Assembly: GCF_001639105.2 (NCBI RefSeq)
Contig: NZ_CP015285.1
Location: 3,076,001 to 3,140,000, forward strand
Length of the DNA: 64,000 nt
Reading direction: 5' to 3'
Source: Azospirillum humicireducens
Lineage (GTDB): Bacteria > Pseudomonadota > Alphaproteobacteria > Azospirillales > Azospirillaceae
A program made the position numbers and the translations under genes. The notes below the pieces were generated by a model. The model worked only from the letters and a program-made list of their open reading frames with translations. It did not search any database and was not told where the DNA came from. Shown piece after piece: positions 20,033 to 30,179 of the stretch; position 1 is the stretch's first letter, and every line of letters begins with the position of its first letter.

Positions 20033-21553
20033 ATGACGTTTGATTCAAAGCGGCGCCGGATGGCGCCGAACAACCGCGCACGCAACCGCAACCCGCGTCC
20101 GCGAGATGACTTCGACGGCTCCCGCCCGGCGACCATTCCGGTCCATGGCGGCGGCCCCACCGGCCCAGTTCCGGGCAAGGACGAGATCCTGTTCCTTCCG
20201 CTGGGCGGCTGTTCCCGCATCGGCATGAACATGGCGCTCTATGGTCATGCCGGCAAATGGCTGATCGTCGATGCCGGCGTCGCCTTCGTCGGCGACGAGA
20301 TGCCGGGGATCGACAGCCTGATGGCCGATCCGGCCTTCATCGAAGAGAGGATGCAGGACGTCGTCGGCCTGGTGGTGACCCACGCGCACGAGGACCATAT
20401 CGGCGCGATCCACCATCTGTGGCCGCGCCTGCGCTGCCCGATCTATGCCAGCCCCTTCGCCTCGCACATCATCCGCGACCGGCTGAAGGAAAAGGGCGCC
20501 CACCGCGCCGCCAAGGTGCAGACCTTCGAGATCGGCGACACGCTGACCATCGGTCCCTTCCGGATCGAGACCATCGCCGTCACCCATTCGATCCCCGAAC
20601 CGATGTCGCTGGCGATCCGCACGGCGGCCGGCACGGTGCTGCACACCGGCGACTGGAAGTTCGATCCCGATCCGCTGATCGGCCGGACCACCGATGTCGC
20701 CGCGCTGAAGCGCTTGGGCGACGAGGGGCTGCTCGCCATGATGTGCGACAGCACCAACGCCGACGTGCCCGGCTCGACCGGGTCGGAGGCCGACGCCCGC
20801 GCCGGCCTGATCGGCGCGTTCGCCAACCGCTCGGGCGCCATCGCGGTGACTGGCTTCGCCTCCAACGTCGCCCGCATGACCGCGGTGGCGGAAGCGGCGG
20901 CGGCGGTCGGGCGCAAGGTGGTGCTGGTCGGCCGCTCCATGCTGCGCATGGAAAAGGCGGCGCAGGCCTGCGGCTATCTCGACCATGTGCCGGACTTCAT
21001 GGATGTCCGCGAGGCGTCCTGGACCCCGCGCGACAACCTCGTGTTCCTGTGCACCGGCAGCCAGGGCGAGGAGCGGGCCGCACTCAGCCGTCTGGCCCGC
21101 AACGAGCACCGCGACCTGTGGCTGGAAGAGGGCGACACCGTCATCTTCTCCGCCCGCACCATCCCCGGCAACGAGGAGGCTCTGGCCGAAATCCACGAGC
21201 ATCTGCGCGGCATGGGCGTCGAGATCGTCACCCCGGCCGATGCGCCGGTCCATGTCTCCGGCCACCCCAAGCGCGACGACCTCGCCCGCATGTACGGGCT
21301 GGTCCGCCCGCGCTTTGCGGTTCCGGTCCACGGCACCATCGAACATATGGAAGCCCACGCCCGCCTCGCCCGCGCCTGCGGCGTCGAGCGTGCCCTGGTT
21401 CCGGAGGATGGCGACATCCTGCGCATCGCCAAGGAAGGCACCCGCGTGATCGGCCGCATCGAGCCCAGGCGGCTCGCCAATACCGGCCGGGATCTCATTC
21501 CCTGGGTGCCGCCAGTAACGGTGGACGCCAAGGAAGAGCGCGTCGCGGCCTGA
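20033..21553 (+). CDS. RNase J-like metallo-beta-lactamase/beta-CASP ribonuclease, short form
   Basis: Metallo-beta-lactamase nuclease of the RNase J branch, 506 residues from this start. The metal motif is VTHAHEDHIGA, followed by AVTHSIPEP and VLHTGDWKFDPDP; beta-CASP motifs include MCDSTNADVPGSTGSE and VHVSGHPKRDDLARM...FAVPVHGTIEHM. These proteins degrade or process mRNA with 5'-exo and endo activity. Canonical RNase J is about 550 residues with a C-terminal oligomerisation domain; here the protein ends about 75 residues past the last beta-CASP motif, so that domain looks missing. The N-terminus is basic (RRRMAPNNRARNRNPRPRDD). ATG 20033 has only a close AGAGG; 20060 is an alternative start. 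Confidence 0.85.
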   Translation: MTFDSKRRRMAPNNRARNRNPRPRDDFDGSRPATIPVHGGGPTGPVPGKDEILFLPLGGCSRIGMNMALYGHAGKWLIVDAGVAFVGDEMPGIDSLMADPAFIEERMQDVVGLVVTHAHEDHIGAIHHLWPRLRCPIYASPFASHIIRDRLKEKGAHRAAKVQTFEIGDTLTIGPFRIETIAVTHSIPEPMSLAIRTAAGTVLHTGDWKFDPDPLIGRTTDVAALKRLGDEGLLAMMCDSTNADVPGSTGSEADARAGLIGAFANRSGAIAVTGFASNVARMTAVAEAAAAVGRKVVLVGRSMLRMEKAAQACGYLDHVPDFMDVREASWTPRDNLVFLCTGSQGEERAALSRLARNEHRDLWLEEGDTVIFSARTIPGNEEALAEIHEHLRGMGVEIVTPADAPVHVSGHPKRDDLARMYGLVRPRFAVPVHGTIEHMEAHARLARACGVERALVPEDGDILRIAKEGTRVIGRIEPRRLANTGRDLIPWVPPVTVDAKEERVAA

Positions 21554-21872
21554 GGATCGATTTCAGGAAAGGACGTGAAAGAGGCGCGGACCGATGCCTG
21601 CGTCCTCTTTCGCTGTCCTGCCGGCCTTCCTCCTGATCCTTCAAGGAAGGGGAAGGGAAAGGGATGGTGCGGTCAAGGCGGGCGATTCCCGGACCAGCCC
21701 TTCTCGAACGAAGCGCCGGCTCATCCGCAATGCGGCAGAGGCCTGATTCTTCGGGCCGGCAGCCGGTGACAACACATTCTTTAGATTTCTCTTTCTACAA
21801 ATCTGAGTACCTGAGAATGTTGCGGTCGGTATCTGGATAGACTCCGGCCACACGACAGCGAAAGGGCCTGGG
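21554..21872. other. Intergenic region with an imperfect hairpin, no gene seen
   Basis: GAAAGAGG (21577-21584) pairs with CCTCTTTC (21604-21611), and flanking bases extend the stem, but no T-run follows, so it is at best a weak terminator of the nuclease gene. About 90 bp before the next start the DNA becomes AT-rich (TTCTTTAGATTTC), probably the promoter of the cyclase gene. Confidence 0.4.
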
Positions 21873-23600
21873 ATGGCGCCGCATGGTGATCGCGATGCTC
21901 ACGGCCAAAAGCCCGGCGATCCTGTCCGGACCATGGCACCGGACTTGGTGGACAGCGGTATTCTCGACACACTGTTCGCGAACAATGCAGCCCCCATCCT
22001 GCTGATCGACCCCGACAGGGATGGGGCCATCGTCGATGCCAACCCCAAGGCTGCGGCCTTCTACGGCCACAGCCGCGAGACGCTGCGCAGCCTCCATGTC
22101 TGGGACATCAATGCGCTCGGGCGGTCGATCCTGCCGGCGATGCGGGAGATCGCATCCTGGGAGGGTGGCCATTACCCGCAGCGCTTTCACCATCGGCTCG
22201 CCGACGGATCCGTGCGCGACGTACAGGTCTATGCCGGCCCCATTGTGCTGGCCGGACGGAAGCTGCTGCTGTGCATCGTCCACGACCTGACCGCCGTGAT
22301 CGAGGCCGAGCAATTCAACCGCCTGCTGCTGGAAAATGTGCAGGTCGGTGTCTGTGGCATCGACCGCGCCGGAAACTTCACCTTCGTCAATCCGGTTGCC
22401 GTCCGCGCCTTCGGCTTCCGCCATGAAAGCGAGATGACCCGCGGGCATATCGGGTGTTTCCTGTCCCACACCGGTCCGGCCCCAACCGACCCGACCTCCA
22501 CCGCCCTGCCCCCGGACAGCCGCACAGCCGGGACGGAGGGAGCGGCGGCGGTTCTCCACCCCATCTTCCAGGTGGCCGAAACCGGGGAGCCGGCGCGGGA
22601 CATCGATGCCACATTCCTCCGCGGCGACGGCACAGCATTCCCGGTCCGCCTGACCGCCAGCCCGATCCGCAACCACAGCGGCATCGTCGGCGTGGTGATG
22701 AGCTTCTCCGACCTGACGGTGGAACGCGAGCGCGAGGCCCAAGCCAGCGATCTGGCCAACGCCCTGCCGGGCGCGATCTTCCAGGCCGAGCTTCATCAGG
22801 GAGGCGCCCTGCGCGCCTGCTATTTCAGCTCCGCCGCCACGGAGCTGTTGGGCTTGGCTCCCGACTCCGAACTCACCGCCCCAAGCATCCTGATCCCGCT
22901 GATGAGCCTGAAGGGCTGGGCCAGGATCCGCCGCAGCCTGCGGCGGGCAGGACGGGACGGCAAGGTCTGGGAAGGAGAATTGGAGATCGGTCCCGCCGAG
23001 TCCCGGCGCTGGCTGCTGGGACGCGCCCAGCCGCGGCGTCGCGCCGACGGCACCATGGTCTTCAACGGCGTTCTGCTGGACATCACCGAGCGTAAGATCC
23101 TGGAGGCCGAACTGCAGCGGGCGGCGATGCACGATCCACTGACAGGGGCCTGGAACCGCCGCCGCTTCCAGCAGGCGCTTGCCGAAGCCGAAGCCAGGGC
23201 GGAACGCTACGGCCGACCCTATGTCCTCGCGCTGATCGACATCGACCACTTCAAGCGTTTCAACGACACGCACGGGCATCAGGCGGGCGACGATGCCCTC
23301 CGTCTGGTCGCCGGCACCCTTTCCGCCCGGCTGCGCCGCTCCGATGCGCTCGCCCGCTGGGGCGGCGAGGAGTTCGCCCTGCTGCTGCCGGAAACCGAAC
23401 TGGCAACCGCCCGGCAGGTTCTCGAAAATCTCCGGCACGCCGTCGCGTCGCAGCAGATGGAGTGCGGAAGCTCCATCACCGTCAGCATCGGCGCCGGACA
23501 GTGCCTGGCTGGCGAAGACACCTACGGCCTGCTCCAGCGTGTCGATGCCGCGCTGTACCGGGCCAAGGATGCCGGCCGGAACCGCGTCGAGCAGGCATGA
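21873..23600 (+). CDS. Diguanylate cyclase with PAS domains
   Basis: A 575-residue soluble signalling protein. Residues ~25-145 and ~150-285 look like two PAS domains (APILLIDPDRDGAIVDANPKAAAFYG; VQVGVCGIDRAGNFTFVNPVAVRAFG), a third PAS-like segment lies at ~300-405 ending in the usual DITERK, and a GGDEF domain fills the C-terminus. The active site is intact, GGEEF, and the RxxD inhibitory site (RRSD) lies five residues before it, so product inhibition by cyclic di-GMP is expected. No EAL domain or transmembrane segment is present. AAGGG lies about 6 nt before the ATG. A bidirectional terminator follows. The sensed signal is unknown. Confidence 0.9.
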   Translation: MAPHGDRDAHGQKPGDPVRTMAPDLVDSGILDTLFANNAAPILLIDPDRDGAIVDANPKAAAFYGHSRETLRSLHVWDINALGRSILPAMREIASWEGGHYPQRFHHRLADGSVRDVQVYAGPIVLAGRKLLLCIVHDLTAVIEAEQFNRLLLENVQVGVCGIDRAGNFTFVNPVAVRAFGFRHESEMTRGHIGCFLSHTGPAPTDPTSTALPPDSRTAGTEGAAAVLHPIFQVAETGEPARDIDATFLRGDGTAFPVRLTASPIRNHSGIVGVVMSFSDLTVEREREAQASDLANALPGAIFQAELHQGGALRACYFSSAATELLGLAPDSELTAPSILIPLMSLKGWARIRRSLRRAGRDGKVWEGELEIGPAESRRWLLGRAQPRRRADGTMVFNGVLLDITERKILEAELQRAAMHDPLTGAWNRRRFQQALAEAEARAERYGRPYVLALIDIDHFKRFNDTHGHQAGDDALRLVAGTLSARLRRSDALARWGGEEFALLLPETELATARQVLENLRHAVASQQMECGSSITVSIGAGQCLAGEDTYGLLQRVDAALYRAKDAGRNRVEQA

Positions 23601-23720
23601 TAGGCTGACATTCGCCGGACGCCGAAGCGGCAGCCCTGGTTCATCTCCCGGCGGCGACATGACCGATCACGGCCTTTGCGATTTAACTCTCCAATAAGCG
23701 CCCGCAAACAGATCCTTTCC

Positions 23721-23740
23721 ATCGTGGGACGTCCCACGAT
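23721..23740. promoter_or_regulatory. 20-bp perfect palindrome with GTGGGACGTCCCAC core
   Basis: ATCGTGGGACGTCCCACGAT is a perfect palindrome in the gap between the cyclase and the efflux operon. The same core recurs at 43698-43713, 52507-52526 and 54591-54608, always between genes. I do not recognise the cognate factor. Confidence 0.6.
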
Positions 23741-23807
23741 CCGATTGCGGTGGGCAAATTGAACGGAAGGGGCGGACCTGTTCCATGATGTTCCACCCTG
23801 CCGCATG

Positions 23808-23841
23808 AAAAACGCCGGACCCACAGGGATCCGGCGTTTTT
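23808..23841. terminator. Bidirectional terminator between cyclase and efflux operon
   Basis: AAAAACGCCGGA (23808-23819) and TCCGGCGTTTTT (23830-23841) form a 12-bp perfect stem with A- and T-tails, so it can terminate the two convergent units from either side. Confidence 0.88.
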
Positions 23842-23868
23842 GCGTTTCTAGGGCGGGAGCCTGCCCGC

Positions 23869-26800
23869 TCAGTCCCCTGCCGCCGGGTGCGGCACCGCCC
23901 CCTGGTTGGGACGGCGGCGGACGAACAGACGGTAGACCGCGACGAAGAAGACCGGCACGAACAGGATCGCCAGCACGGTGGCGGAGATCATGCCGCCCAT
24001 CACGCCGACACCGATGGCGTTCTGGCTTTCCGACCCGGCGCCGGTGCTGATCGCCAGCGGCAGAACGCCGAGGATGAAGGCCAGCGACGTCATGATGATC
24101 GGCCGCAGACGCTGACGGCAGGCCTCGACCGCCGCGTCCTTCAGCTCCATGCCCTGGTCGTAGAGCGACTTGGCGAACTCCACGATCAGGATGGCGTTCT
24201 TCGCCGACAGTCCGATGGTTGTCAGCAGGCCGACCTGGAAGTAGACGTCGCTCGGCAGGCTGCGCAGCGTTGCCGCGACGACCGCGCCGATGACGCCCAG
24301 CGGCACCACCAGGATGACCGACACCGGCACCGACCAGCTCTCATAGAGTGCCGCCAGGCAGAGGAAGACGAAGATCATCGACAGGGCATAGAGCGCCGGC
24401 GCCTGCGAGCCGCTCAGCCGCTCCTCGTAGGACAGGCCGGTCCACTCGTAGCCGATGCCCGGAGGCAGCTTCTGCATCATCGCCTCCATCTCGGCCATCG
24501 CCTCGCCCGAGCTGATGCCCGGCGCGGGAGCCCCCTGGATGTTGATCGACGCCGAGCCATTGTAGCGCTCCAGCTTCGGCGAACCGTAGATCCACTGCGC
24601 CGTCGTGAAGGCGGAGAAGGGGACCATCTGGTTGCTGGAATTGCGCACGTACCAGCGGTCGATGTCGCTCGGCTGCATGCGGTAGGGCGCGTCGGCCTGC
24701 AGATAGACCTTCTTCACCCGGCCCTGGTCGATGAAGTCGTTGACGTAGGACGAGCCCCAGGCCGCCGACAGCGTCGTGTTGATGTCGCTGAGCGACAGGC
24801 CGAGCGCGCTCGCCTTCTCGCGGTCGACATCCAGCTTGAACTGCGGCGTGTCCTCCAGGCCATTGGGGCGGACGCCGACCAGCTTCGGGTTCTGCGCCGC
24901 CATGCCCAGCAGCTGGTTGCGCGCCTGCATCAGCCGGTCATGACCCAATCCGCCGCGGTCGACCAGCTGCAGATCGAAACCGGTGGCGTTGCCGAGGCCG
25001 GGGACCGACGGCGGCAGGAAGGCGAAGACCACCGCATCCTTCAGCCGCGACAGCGCCCCCATCGCCCGGCCCGCGATGGCCTGCGGCTTCTGCGACGGCA
25101 GGGGACGCTCGCTCCAGTCCTTCAGCCGGACGAAGGCCATGCCCGCATTCTGGCCGCGGCCTGAGAAGTTGAAGCCGACGATGGAGAACAGGCCCTCGAC
25201 GCTGTCCTTCTCCTGTTCCAGGAGATAGGTGGTGACAGCCTTGGCTGTCTCTGCCGTGCGCTCCGCGCTGGCGTTCGGCGGGGCCGACCACAGCACGAAC
25301 AGCTGGCCGCGGTCCTCCGTCGGCAGGAAGGAGGACGGCATCTGCAGGAACAGGTAGCCCAGCCCGCCGAGGATCAGCAGATAGGCGACGAAATAGCGGC
25401 CCAGCCGGTTCACCGCACCGCGCACGCCGCGGACATAGACCCGGCTGCTGGCGTCGAAGCCACGGTTGAACAGGCCGAAGAAACCCCTCTTCGCATGCCC
25501 ATGACCGACTGCGACGGGCTTCAGGATGGTGGCGCAGAGCGCCGGCGTCAGCACCAGGGCGACCAGCACCGACAGCGCCATCGCCGATACGATGGTCAGC
25601 GAGAACTGGCGGTAGATGGCGCCGGCCGACCCGCCGAAGAAGGCCATCGGCACGAACACCGCCGACAGCACCAGCGCGATGCCGACCAGTGCGCCGGTGA
25701 TCTGGTCCATCGACTTGCGCGTCGCCTCGCGCGGGGGCAGCCCCTCCTCGCTCATCACGCGCTCGACGTTCTCGACGACGACGATGGCGTCGTCCACCAG
25801 CAGGCCGATGGCCAGCACCATGCCGAACATCGTCAGCACGTTGATCGAGAAGCCGAAGAGCGACAGCACGCCGAAAGTACCGAGCAGCACCACCGGCACG
25901 GCGATGGTCGGGATCAGCGTCGCGCGGAAATTCTGCAGGAACAGATACATCACGACGAAGACGAGGACGATGGCCTCGAACAGCGTCTTGATCACCTCTT
26001 CGATCGACAGCTGAACGAAGGGGGTCGTGTCGAAAGGATAGATGACCTCGATGCCCTCCGGGAAGAAGGGCTGCAGTTCCGCCACCCGCGCCTTGACCGC
26101 GGCGGCAGTGTCGAGCGCGTTGGCGCCGGTCGCCAGCTTGATGCCGATGCCCGCCGCCGGCTTGCCGTTATAGGCGGCGTTGATCTCGTAGGTTTCGGAC
26201 CCGATCTCGATCCGCGCCACGTCGCGCAGCCGCACCTGGGATCCGTCGGGGTTGACGCGCAGAAGAATGGCGCCGAACTGCTCGGGCGTCTGCAGGCGCG
26301 ACTGGGCGCTGATGGTGGCGTTGATCTGCTGGCCCGGCACCGCCGGCGCGCCGCCGAGCTGGCCGGCGGATACCTGGGCGTTCTGGGTCTTGACCGCGTT
26401 GGAGACGTCGGTGGTCGTCAGCGCGAAGTTGTTCAGCGCGTCGGGATCGAGCCAGATGCGCATGGCATGCTGCGGACCGAAGACGGTGATGTCGCCGACA
26501 CCTTCGACGCGGCTCAGCGTGTCCTGCAGATTGGAGGTGACGTAGTCGGAGATGTCGCCCTGGCTGAGGCGCCCGTCACTCGACACGAAACCGACCACCA
26601 GCAGGAAGTCGTTGCCGGCCTTCGACACCTGAATGCCGCGCTGCTGGACTTCCTGCGGCAGCAGGGGAGTCGCCAGCTGCAGCTTATTCTGCACCTGGAC
26701 CTGGGCGATGTCGGGATTGGCCTCCGGCTCGAAGGTCAGCGTGATGGTGACGTTGCCGGAGGAGTCGCTGTTGGAGGACATGTAGCGGAAATGGTCGAGC

Positions 26801-27012
26801 CCGGTCATCTTCTGTTCGATGACCTGGGTGACCGTGTCCTCCAGCGTCTTGGCCGAAGCGCCGGGATAGCTGGCGGTGATCGACACCGTCGGCGGTGCGA
26901 TCTTCGGATATTGTTCGACGGGCAGTTGCAGGATCGCCAGGGCGCCGGCCATCATGATGACGATGGCGATGACCCAGGCGAAGACCGGCCGGTCGATGAA
27001 GAATTTGGACAT
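23869..27012 (-). CDS. RND multidrug efflux transporter (AcrB/MexB, HAE-1 family)
   Basis: Inner-membrane proton/drug antiporter, 1047 residues, the usual length. The N-terminus [17 protein letters not shown] and the proton-relay block [16 protein letters not shown] (two Asp near residue 407) in TM4 are canonical. The [13 protein letters not shown] block, two large periplasmic loops and about 12 TM segments are visible. The porter domain has a methionine-rich loop near residue 840 ([11 protein letters not shown]). It follows its adaptor gene by about 30 bp in one operon. No outer-membrane factor gene is adjacent, so the pump must borrow a TolC-type channel from elsewhere. Control is probably by the divergent TetR repressor. 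Confidence 0.95.
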   Translation of the reverse strand: MSKFFIDRPVFAWVIAIVIMMAGALAILQLPVEQYPKIAPPTVSITASYPGASAKTLEDTVTQVIEQKMTGLDHFRYMSSNSDSSGNVTITLTFEPEANPDIAQVQVQNKLQLATPLLPQEVQQRGIQVSKAGNDFLLVVGFVSSDGRLSQGDISDYVTSNLQDTLSRVEGVGDITVFGPQHAMRIWLDPDALNNFALTTTDVSNAVKTQNAQVSAGQLGGAPAVPGQQINATISAQSRLQTPEQFGAILLRVNPDGSQVRLRDVARIEIGSETYEINAAYNGKPAAGIGIKLATGANALDTAAAVKARVAELQPFFPEGIEVIYPFDTTPFVQLSIEEVIKTLFEAIVLVFVVMYLFLQNFRATLIPTIAVPVVLLGTFGVLSLFGFSINVLTMFGMVLAIGLLVDDAIVVVENVERVMSEEGLPPREATRKSMDQITGALVGIALVLSAVFVPMAFFGGSAGAIYRQFSLTIVSAMALSVLVALVLTPALCATILKPVAVGHGHAKRGFFGLFNRGFDASSRVYVRGVRGAVNRLGRYFVAYLLILGGLGYLFLQMPSSFLPTEDRGQLFVLWSAPPNASAERTAETAKAVTTYLLEQEKDSVEGLFSIVGFNFSGRGQNAGMAFVRLKDWSERPLPSQKPQAIAGRAMGALSRLKDAVVFAFLPPSVPGLGNATGFDLQLVDRGGLGHDRLMQARNQLLGMAAQNPKLVGVRPNGLEDTPQFKLDVDREKASALGLSLSDINTTLSAAWGSSYVNDFIDQGRVKKVYLQADAPYRMQPSDIDRWYVRNSSNQMVPFSAFTTAQWIYGSPKLERYNGSASINIQGAPAPGISSGEAMAEMEAMMQKLPPGIGYEWTGLSYEERLSGSQAPALYALSMIFVFLCLAALYESWSVPVSVILVVPLGVIGAVVAATLRSLPSDVYFQVGLLTTIGLSAKNAILIVEFAKSLYDQGMELKDAAVEACRQRLRPIIMTSLAFILGVLPLAISTGAGSESQNAIGVGVMGGMISATVLAILFVPVFFVAVYRLFVRRRPNQGAVPHPAAGD

Positions 27013-27042
27013 GGGAGCGGTTCCTGCGGACGGTGTCCTGGA

Positions 27043-28239
27043 TCAGCGGGCCGAAGCAGCCTTTTCAGGCAGCGCGGCGAGGGCGTTCTGGGCCGGCACC
27101 GGCTTCACCTCGGCACCCGGCTTGACCTTCTGCAAGCCTTCGACGACCACCCGGTCGCCCGCCGCCAGACCGTCCGACACCAGCCAGACATTGCCGACCG
27201 CCCGTTCGGTCTTGATGGTGCGCTGGGCCACCTTGTTGTCGGCACCCACCACCCAGACGCGGGCGGTGCCGTCCGGTCCGCGGGTCACAGCCGCCTGCGG
27301 GACCGTGATGGCGTTCTCGGCGACGCCCTGCTCGACGCGGGCGCGGACGAAAAGGCCGGGCAGCAGCTCCCTGTTCTGGTTGGGGAAGACCGCGCGCAGC
27401 TGGACGGAACTGGTGCCCGCATCCACCGTCACATCGGAGAACTGGAGTTCACCCTTCGCCGGATAGGGGGTGTCGTCGCCGTTGCTGTTCAGGAACAGCG
27501 TCACCGGAATCTTGCCGGGCTCCGCCGGGCGGATGCGACCGCTCGCCATATCGTCGCGCAGCTTCATCAGCTGCGAGGCGGTCTGCGTCACGTCGACATA
27601 GATCGGATCGAACTGCTGAATGGTCGCCAGCGCCGTCGCCTGGTTGGAGGTGACCAGGGCGCCTTCCGTCACCGCCGACTTGCCGATGCGGCCGGAGATC
27701 GGGGCGAAGACCTTGGTGTAATTCAGATTGATGCTGGCAAGGTTGTAGGCGGCCTTGGCGGAGGCGACCTGCGCCTCGTTCTGCTTCAGCGATGCCTGGA
27801 CATCGTCGAAGTCCTGCTTGCTGACCACGCTGTTCTTGACCAGATCGCTATAGCGCGCCGCCTTGTTGCGTGCAGCCTGGAGGTTCGCCTCGGCCTTCTG
27901 CACGTCGGCCTGGGCGCTCGCCAGCGACGCTTCGTAGGTGGCGGGGTCGATCTGGTAGAGCTGGTCGCCGGCCTTGACGTCGCTGCCCTCGCGGAACAGG
28001 CGCTTCAGCACGATGCCGCTGACCTGCGGGCGGATTTCAGCCACCCGATAGGCGGCAGTGCGGCCTGGCAGCTCGGTCGCCACGGTCAGGCGCTGCGGCC
28101 CGATGGTGATGACCGACACCTCCGGCGGACCGCCGGCCTGGGGCTGGCCGGCCGCCTGCTTCTGCTGGTTGCAACCGGCGAGCACCGCGACCATCGCAGC
28201 AGCCGCGGCCAACGTCATGAATGAGTTGGATCTGAACAT
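27043..28239 (-). CDS. RND efflux periplasmic adaptor (AcrA/MexA type), lipoprotein
   Basis: Membrane-fusion protein, 398 residues, linking the RND pump to an outer-membrane channel. The signal peptide ends in a lipobox, VAVLAGC/N, so the mature protein is lipid-anchored. The PQVSGIVLKRLFREGSDVKAGDQLYQIDP lipoyl half, the coiled-coil hairpin (about 100-175) and the VYVDVTQTASQLMKLR barrel domain are in order. The start at 28239 is chosen because GAGGAAAG precedes it and the signal peptide begins there; the longer upstream frame is not supported. It is first in the operon and is divergent from the TetR gene. Confidence 0.94.
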   Translation of the reverse strand: MFRSNSFMTLAAAAAMVAVLAGCNQQKQAAGQPQAGGPPEVSVITIGPQRLTVATELPGRTAAYRVAEIRPQVSGIVLKRLFREGSDVKAGDQLYQIDPATYEASLASAQADVQKAEANLQAARNKAARYSDLVKNSVVSKQDFDDVQASLKQNEAQVASAKAAYNLASINLNYTKVFAPISGRIGKSAVTEGALVTSNQATALATIQQFDPIYVDVTQTASQLMKLRDDMASGRIRPAEPGKIPVTLFLNSNGDDTPYPAKGELQFSDVTVDAGTSSVQLRAVFPNQNRELLPGLFVRARVEQGVAENAITVPQAAVTRGPDGTARVWVVGADNKVAQRTIKTERAVGNVWLVSDGLAAGDRVVVEGLQKVKPGAEVKPVPAQNALAALPEKAASAR

Positions 28240-28329
28240 CTCTTTCCTCGTCTCGGCGCCGCGTGTCTGCGGTCCCGTCTCCCTGCTAAGGCCGGGCTGC
28301 GGATGGACCGGCACATCCCCGTTGCTTAG

Positions 28330-28354
28330 TACTGTCTCATACAGTACACTGTAC
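28330..28354. promoter_or_regulatory. Operator-like overlapping inverted repeats in the efflux/TetR spacer
   Basis: TACTGT-CTCAT-ACAGTA (28330-28346) is a perfect 6-bp inverted repeat and overlaps a second one, GTAC-ACT-GTAC (28344-28354). This is the pattern of a TetR/AcrR-family operator and it lies between the divergent adaptor and repressor genes, so it should control both. Confidence 0.7.
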
Positions 28355-28399
28355 CAGACGATACATTCAGAACGCTGCAGCGCGCAAGGGGGTTCCGCA

Positions 28400-29098
28400 A
28401 TGCCCGATACGGGGCTGGATGAAAAGGGGGTGGACTACGGTGCCGGAACGGGCGCGCGGGGACACGCGCGCTGCCGGGCGCTGCTGGATGCCGCGGCGGC
28501 GCTGTTCGTCGAGAAGGGTTATGCCGGAACGTCGCTCAGCGACATATTGCGGGTCGCCGGCGGATCGCGCACGACTCTCTATGCCCATTTCGGCGACAAG
28601 GACGGCCTGTTTCGCGCCATGATGGATGAATATTGCGCCCGGGTGCTGGACGGCATGGCACCGGACACCCTCGCCTTCGATGGCCCCACCGGCAGCGTTT
28701 CGGAGCAGAGTGTCGATCCGGAGGAGCGGCTGGTCCGCATTGCCCTGCATATCATGCATGCGCTGACGGAACAGCAGACGACGGCGATCCTGCGCACCCT
28801 GATTTCCGAAGGCGCCCGCATTCCCGACCTCGCCGAAACCTTCGTCCGCGTCGGTCCGGAACGCATCCGCGACCGGATGGCCGGCTGTCTGCGCGAACTG
28901 GCCGCGGCTGGACGGATCCGCGTTGCCGACGCCGATGTGGCGGCACAGTCCTTCTGCGGCATGGTGACCGGCAACCTCCTGATGGAGCGGTTGATCCTGC
29001 CCGACCGGCCGGTCGATATGCCGGCGGTGGAGGCCTATGTGCGAGCCAGCGTCAGCCTGTTCCTGCGCGGCACCGCCCCGCCCCGGGACGCCTCCTGA
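28400..29098 (+). CDS. TetR/AcrR-family repressor of the efflux operon
   Basis: A 232-residue TetR regulator. The helix-turn-helix spans about residues 25-70 (ALFVEKGYAGTSLSDILRVAGGSRTTLYAHFGDKDGLF). The C-terminal ligand domain resembles AcrR-type TetR_C proteins. The start ATG (28400) has AAGGGGG upstream; the longer frame upstream overlaps the operator and is rejected. It diverges from the RND operon across the inverted repeats at 28330-28354, the standard local repressor arrangement. A close paralog lies 1.1 kb downstream (30180-30866). Confidence 0.9.
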   Translation: MPDTGLDEKGVDYGAGTGARGHARCRALLDAAAALFVEKGYAGTSLSDILRVAGGSRTTLYAHFGDKDGLFRAMMDEYCARVLDGMAPDTLAFDGPTGSVSEQSVDPEERLVRIALHIMHALTEQQTTAILRTLISEGARIPDLAETFVRVGPERIRDRMAGCLRELAAAGRIRVADADVAAQSFCGMVTGNLLMERLILPDRPVDMPAVEAYVRASVSLFLRGTAPPRDAS

Positions 29099-29158
29099 CG
29101 GAACCGCAACCCGATCGATCACGCTTCCCAACGAACCGCCAAGCAAGAGGCTCGCGAA

Positions 29159-30028
29159 ATGCCCCCCGGAACGTCCCCCAGAATACCCTCGGGAATGCCA
29201 AAGGACATCGTCGTTTTCATCGAGGCTGATGAGGAGCGGGCCGGACGGCTCGCCTATGCCGCCGCCCTGGCGCGAAGCTGGCAGGCCCACCTGATCGCCA
29301 CCTTCGTCGCCAACCGGTTGGAACTGACGCCCGGCAGCAGCTTCGCCCGCGGCGGTGGACTGGAAGCGATGCTGCGCCGGCATCAGACCGCCACCCGCCA
29401 CGCGGCGACGGAATCGCGGACGCTGTTCGAACGCATCGTCGCCGACACCGGCGTCAGCGGCGAATGGCGCCTGTCCAATCATGAGGATGGCGAGACGTTG
29501 ATGCTCCATGCGCGCCATGCCAGCCTCGCCATCGTCGGGCCGCCGCTGCGGCCGGCCCGGCCGGCACGGCTGCTCAGCCTGTCGGAGGATGTGATCTTCG
29601 CCTCCGGCCGGCCCACCCTGCTTCTGCCGGCTGGCTGGCCGTCGCACCGTATCGGCCGGCGCATCGTTGTCGGCTGGAACGGCAGCCGAGAGGCGGCGAC
29701 GGCCATCGCGCTCTCCATGCCCTTCCTGATCGCGGCGGAGGTGGTTCATCTGGTCGTGGTGCCAGAAGCACGGCCGAACGGCTTGCTCGGCGGCGATCCG
29801 GGGGCCGACATGTCCCGCCACCTGGCCCGCAACGGGGTCGAGGTGGTGCTTGAGCAGCGTTCCGGCACCGATGCCGGCACCGTGCTGCTGGACCATGCGC
29901 GCGAGGTCGATGCCGATCTGCTGGTGATCGGCGCCTATGGCCGGCCGCGGATCAGCGAGTTCGTCTTCGGCGGGACGACCCGGACCGTTCTGGCCAAGGC
30001 GAACACGCCGATCCTGCTGTCGCGATGA
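29159..30028 (+). CDS. Universal stress protein (two UspA-type domains)
   Basis: A 289-residue UspA-superfamily protein. The C-terminal domain keeps the ATP-binding pattern (IVVGWNGSREAATAIA ... LLVIGAYGRPRISEFVFGGTTRTVLAKANTPILLSR), whereas the N-terminal half (about 12-150) is a degenerate Usp fold. Such proteins bind nucleotides and support stress survival; no more precise role can be read. AAGAGG (29145-29150) fits ATG 29159; ATG 29195 is the other option, closer to the usual family start. It lies between two paralogous TetR genes, in the same direction. Confidence 0.82.
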   Translation: MPPGTSPRIPSGMPKDIVVFIEADEERAGRLAYAAALARSWQAHLIATFVANRLELTPGSSFARGGGLEAMLRRHQTATRHAATESRTLFERIVADTGVSGEWRLSNHEDGETLMLHARHASLAIVGPPLRPARPARLLSLSEDVIFASGRPTLLLPAGWPSHRIGRRIVVGWNGSREAATAIALSMPFLIAAEVVHLVVVPEARPNGLLGGDPGADMSRHLARNGVEVVLEQRSGTDAGTVLLDHAREVDADLLVIGAYGRPRISEFVFGGTTRTVLAKANTPILLSR

Positions 30029-30179
30029 CATTGCCGGAGGGGGCTTGCCCTGTGTCTTTACTGCAGGTCGCGCCTGGCTCCCCTCCCGGTGCAGACATTC
30101 TACAGTGGCGCACGCGCATCGGCGTGGAACGAACAATCGAACCGGACGCGGGAACCGCCGCGGCGGAGGGAAGCGCATC

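Noticed and set aside
19586..20081. Short minus-strand frames upstream of the RNase J-like gene
   Set aside because: No coding signature; they overlap the AT-rich leader of the dynamin pair and untranslated DNA.
25495..28224. Long open frame (909 codons) antisense to the RND pump and adaptor genes
   Set aside because: High-GC coding DNA yields long antisense frames; the product is His/Arg/Asp-rich with no family pattern, while the minus-strand genes show full RND and adaptor motifs.
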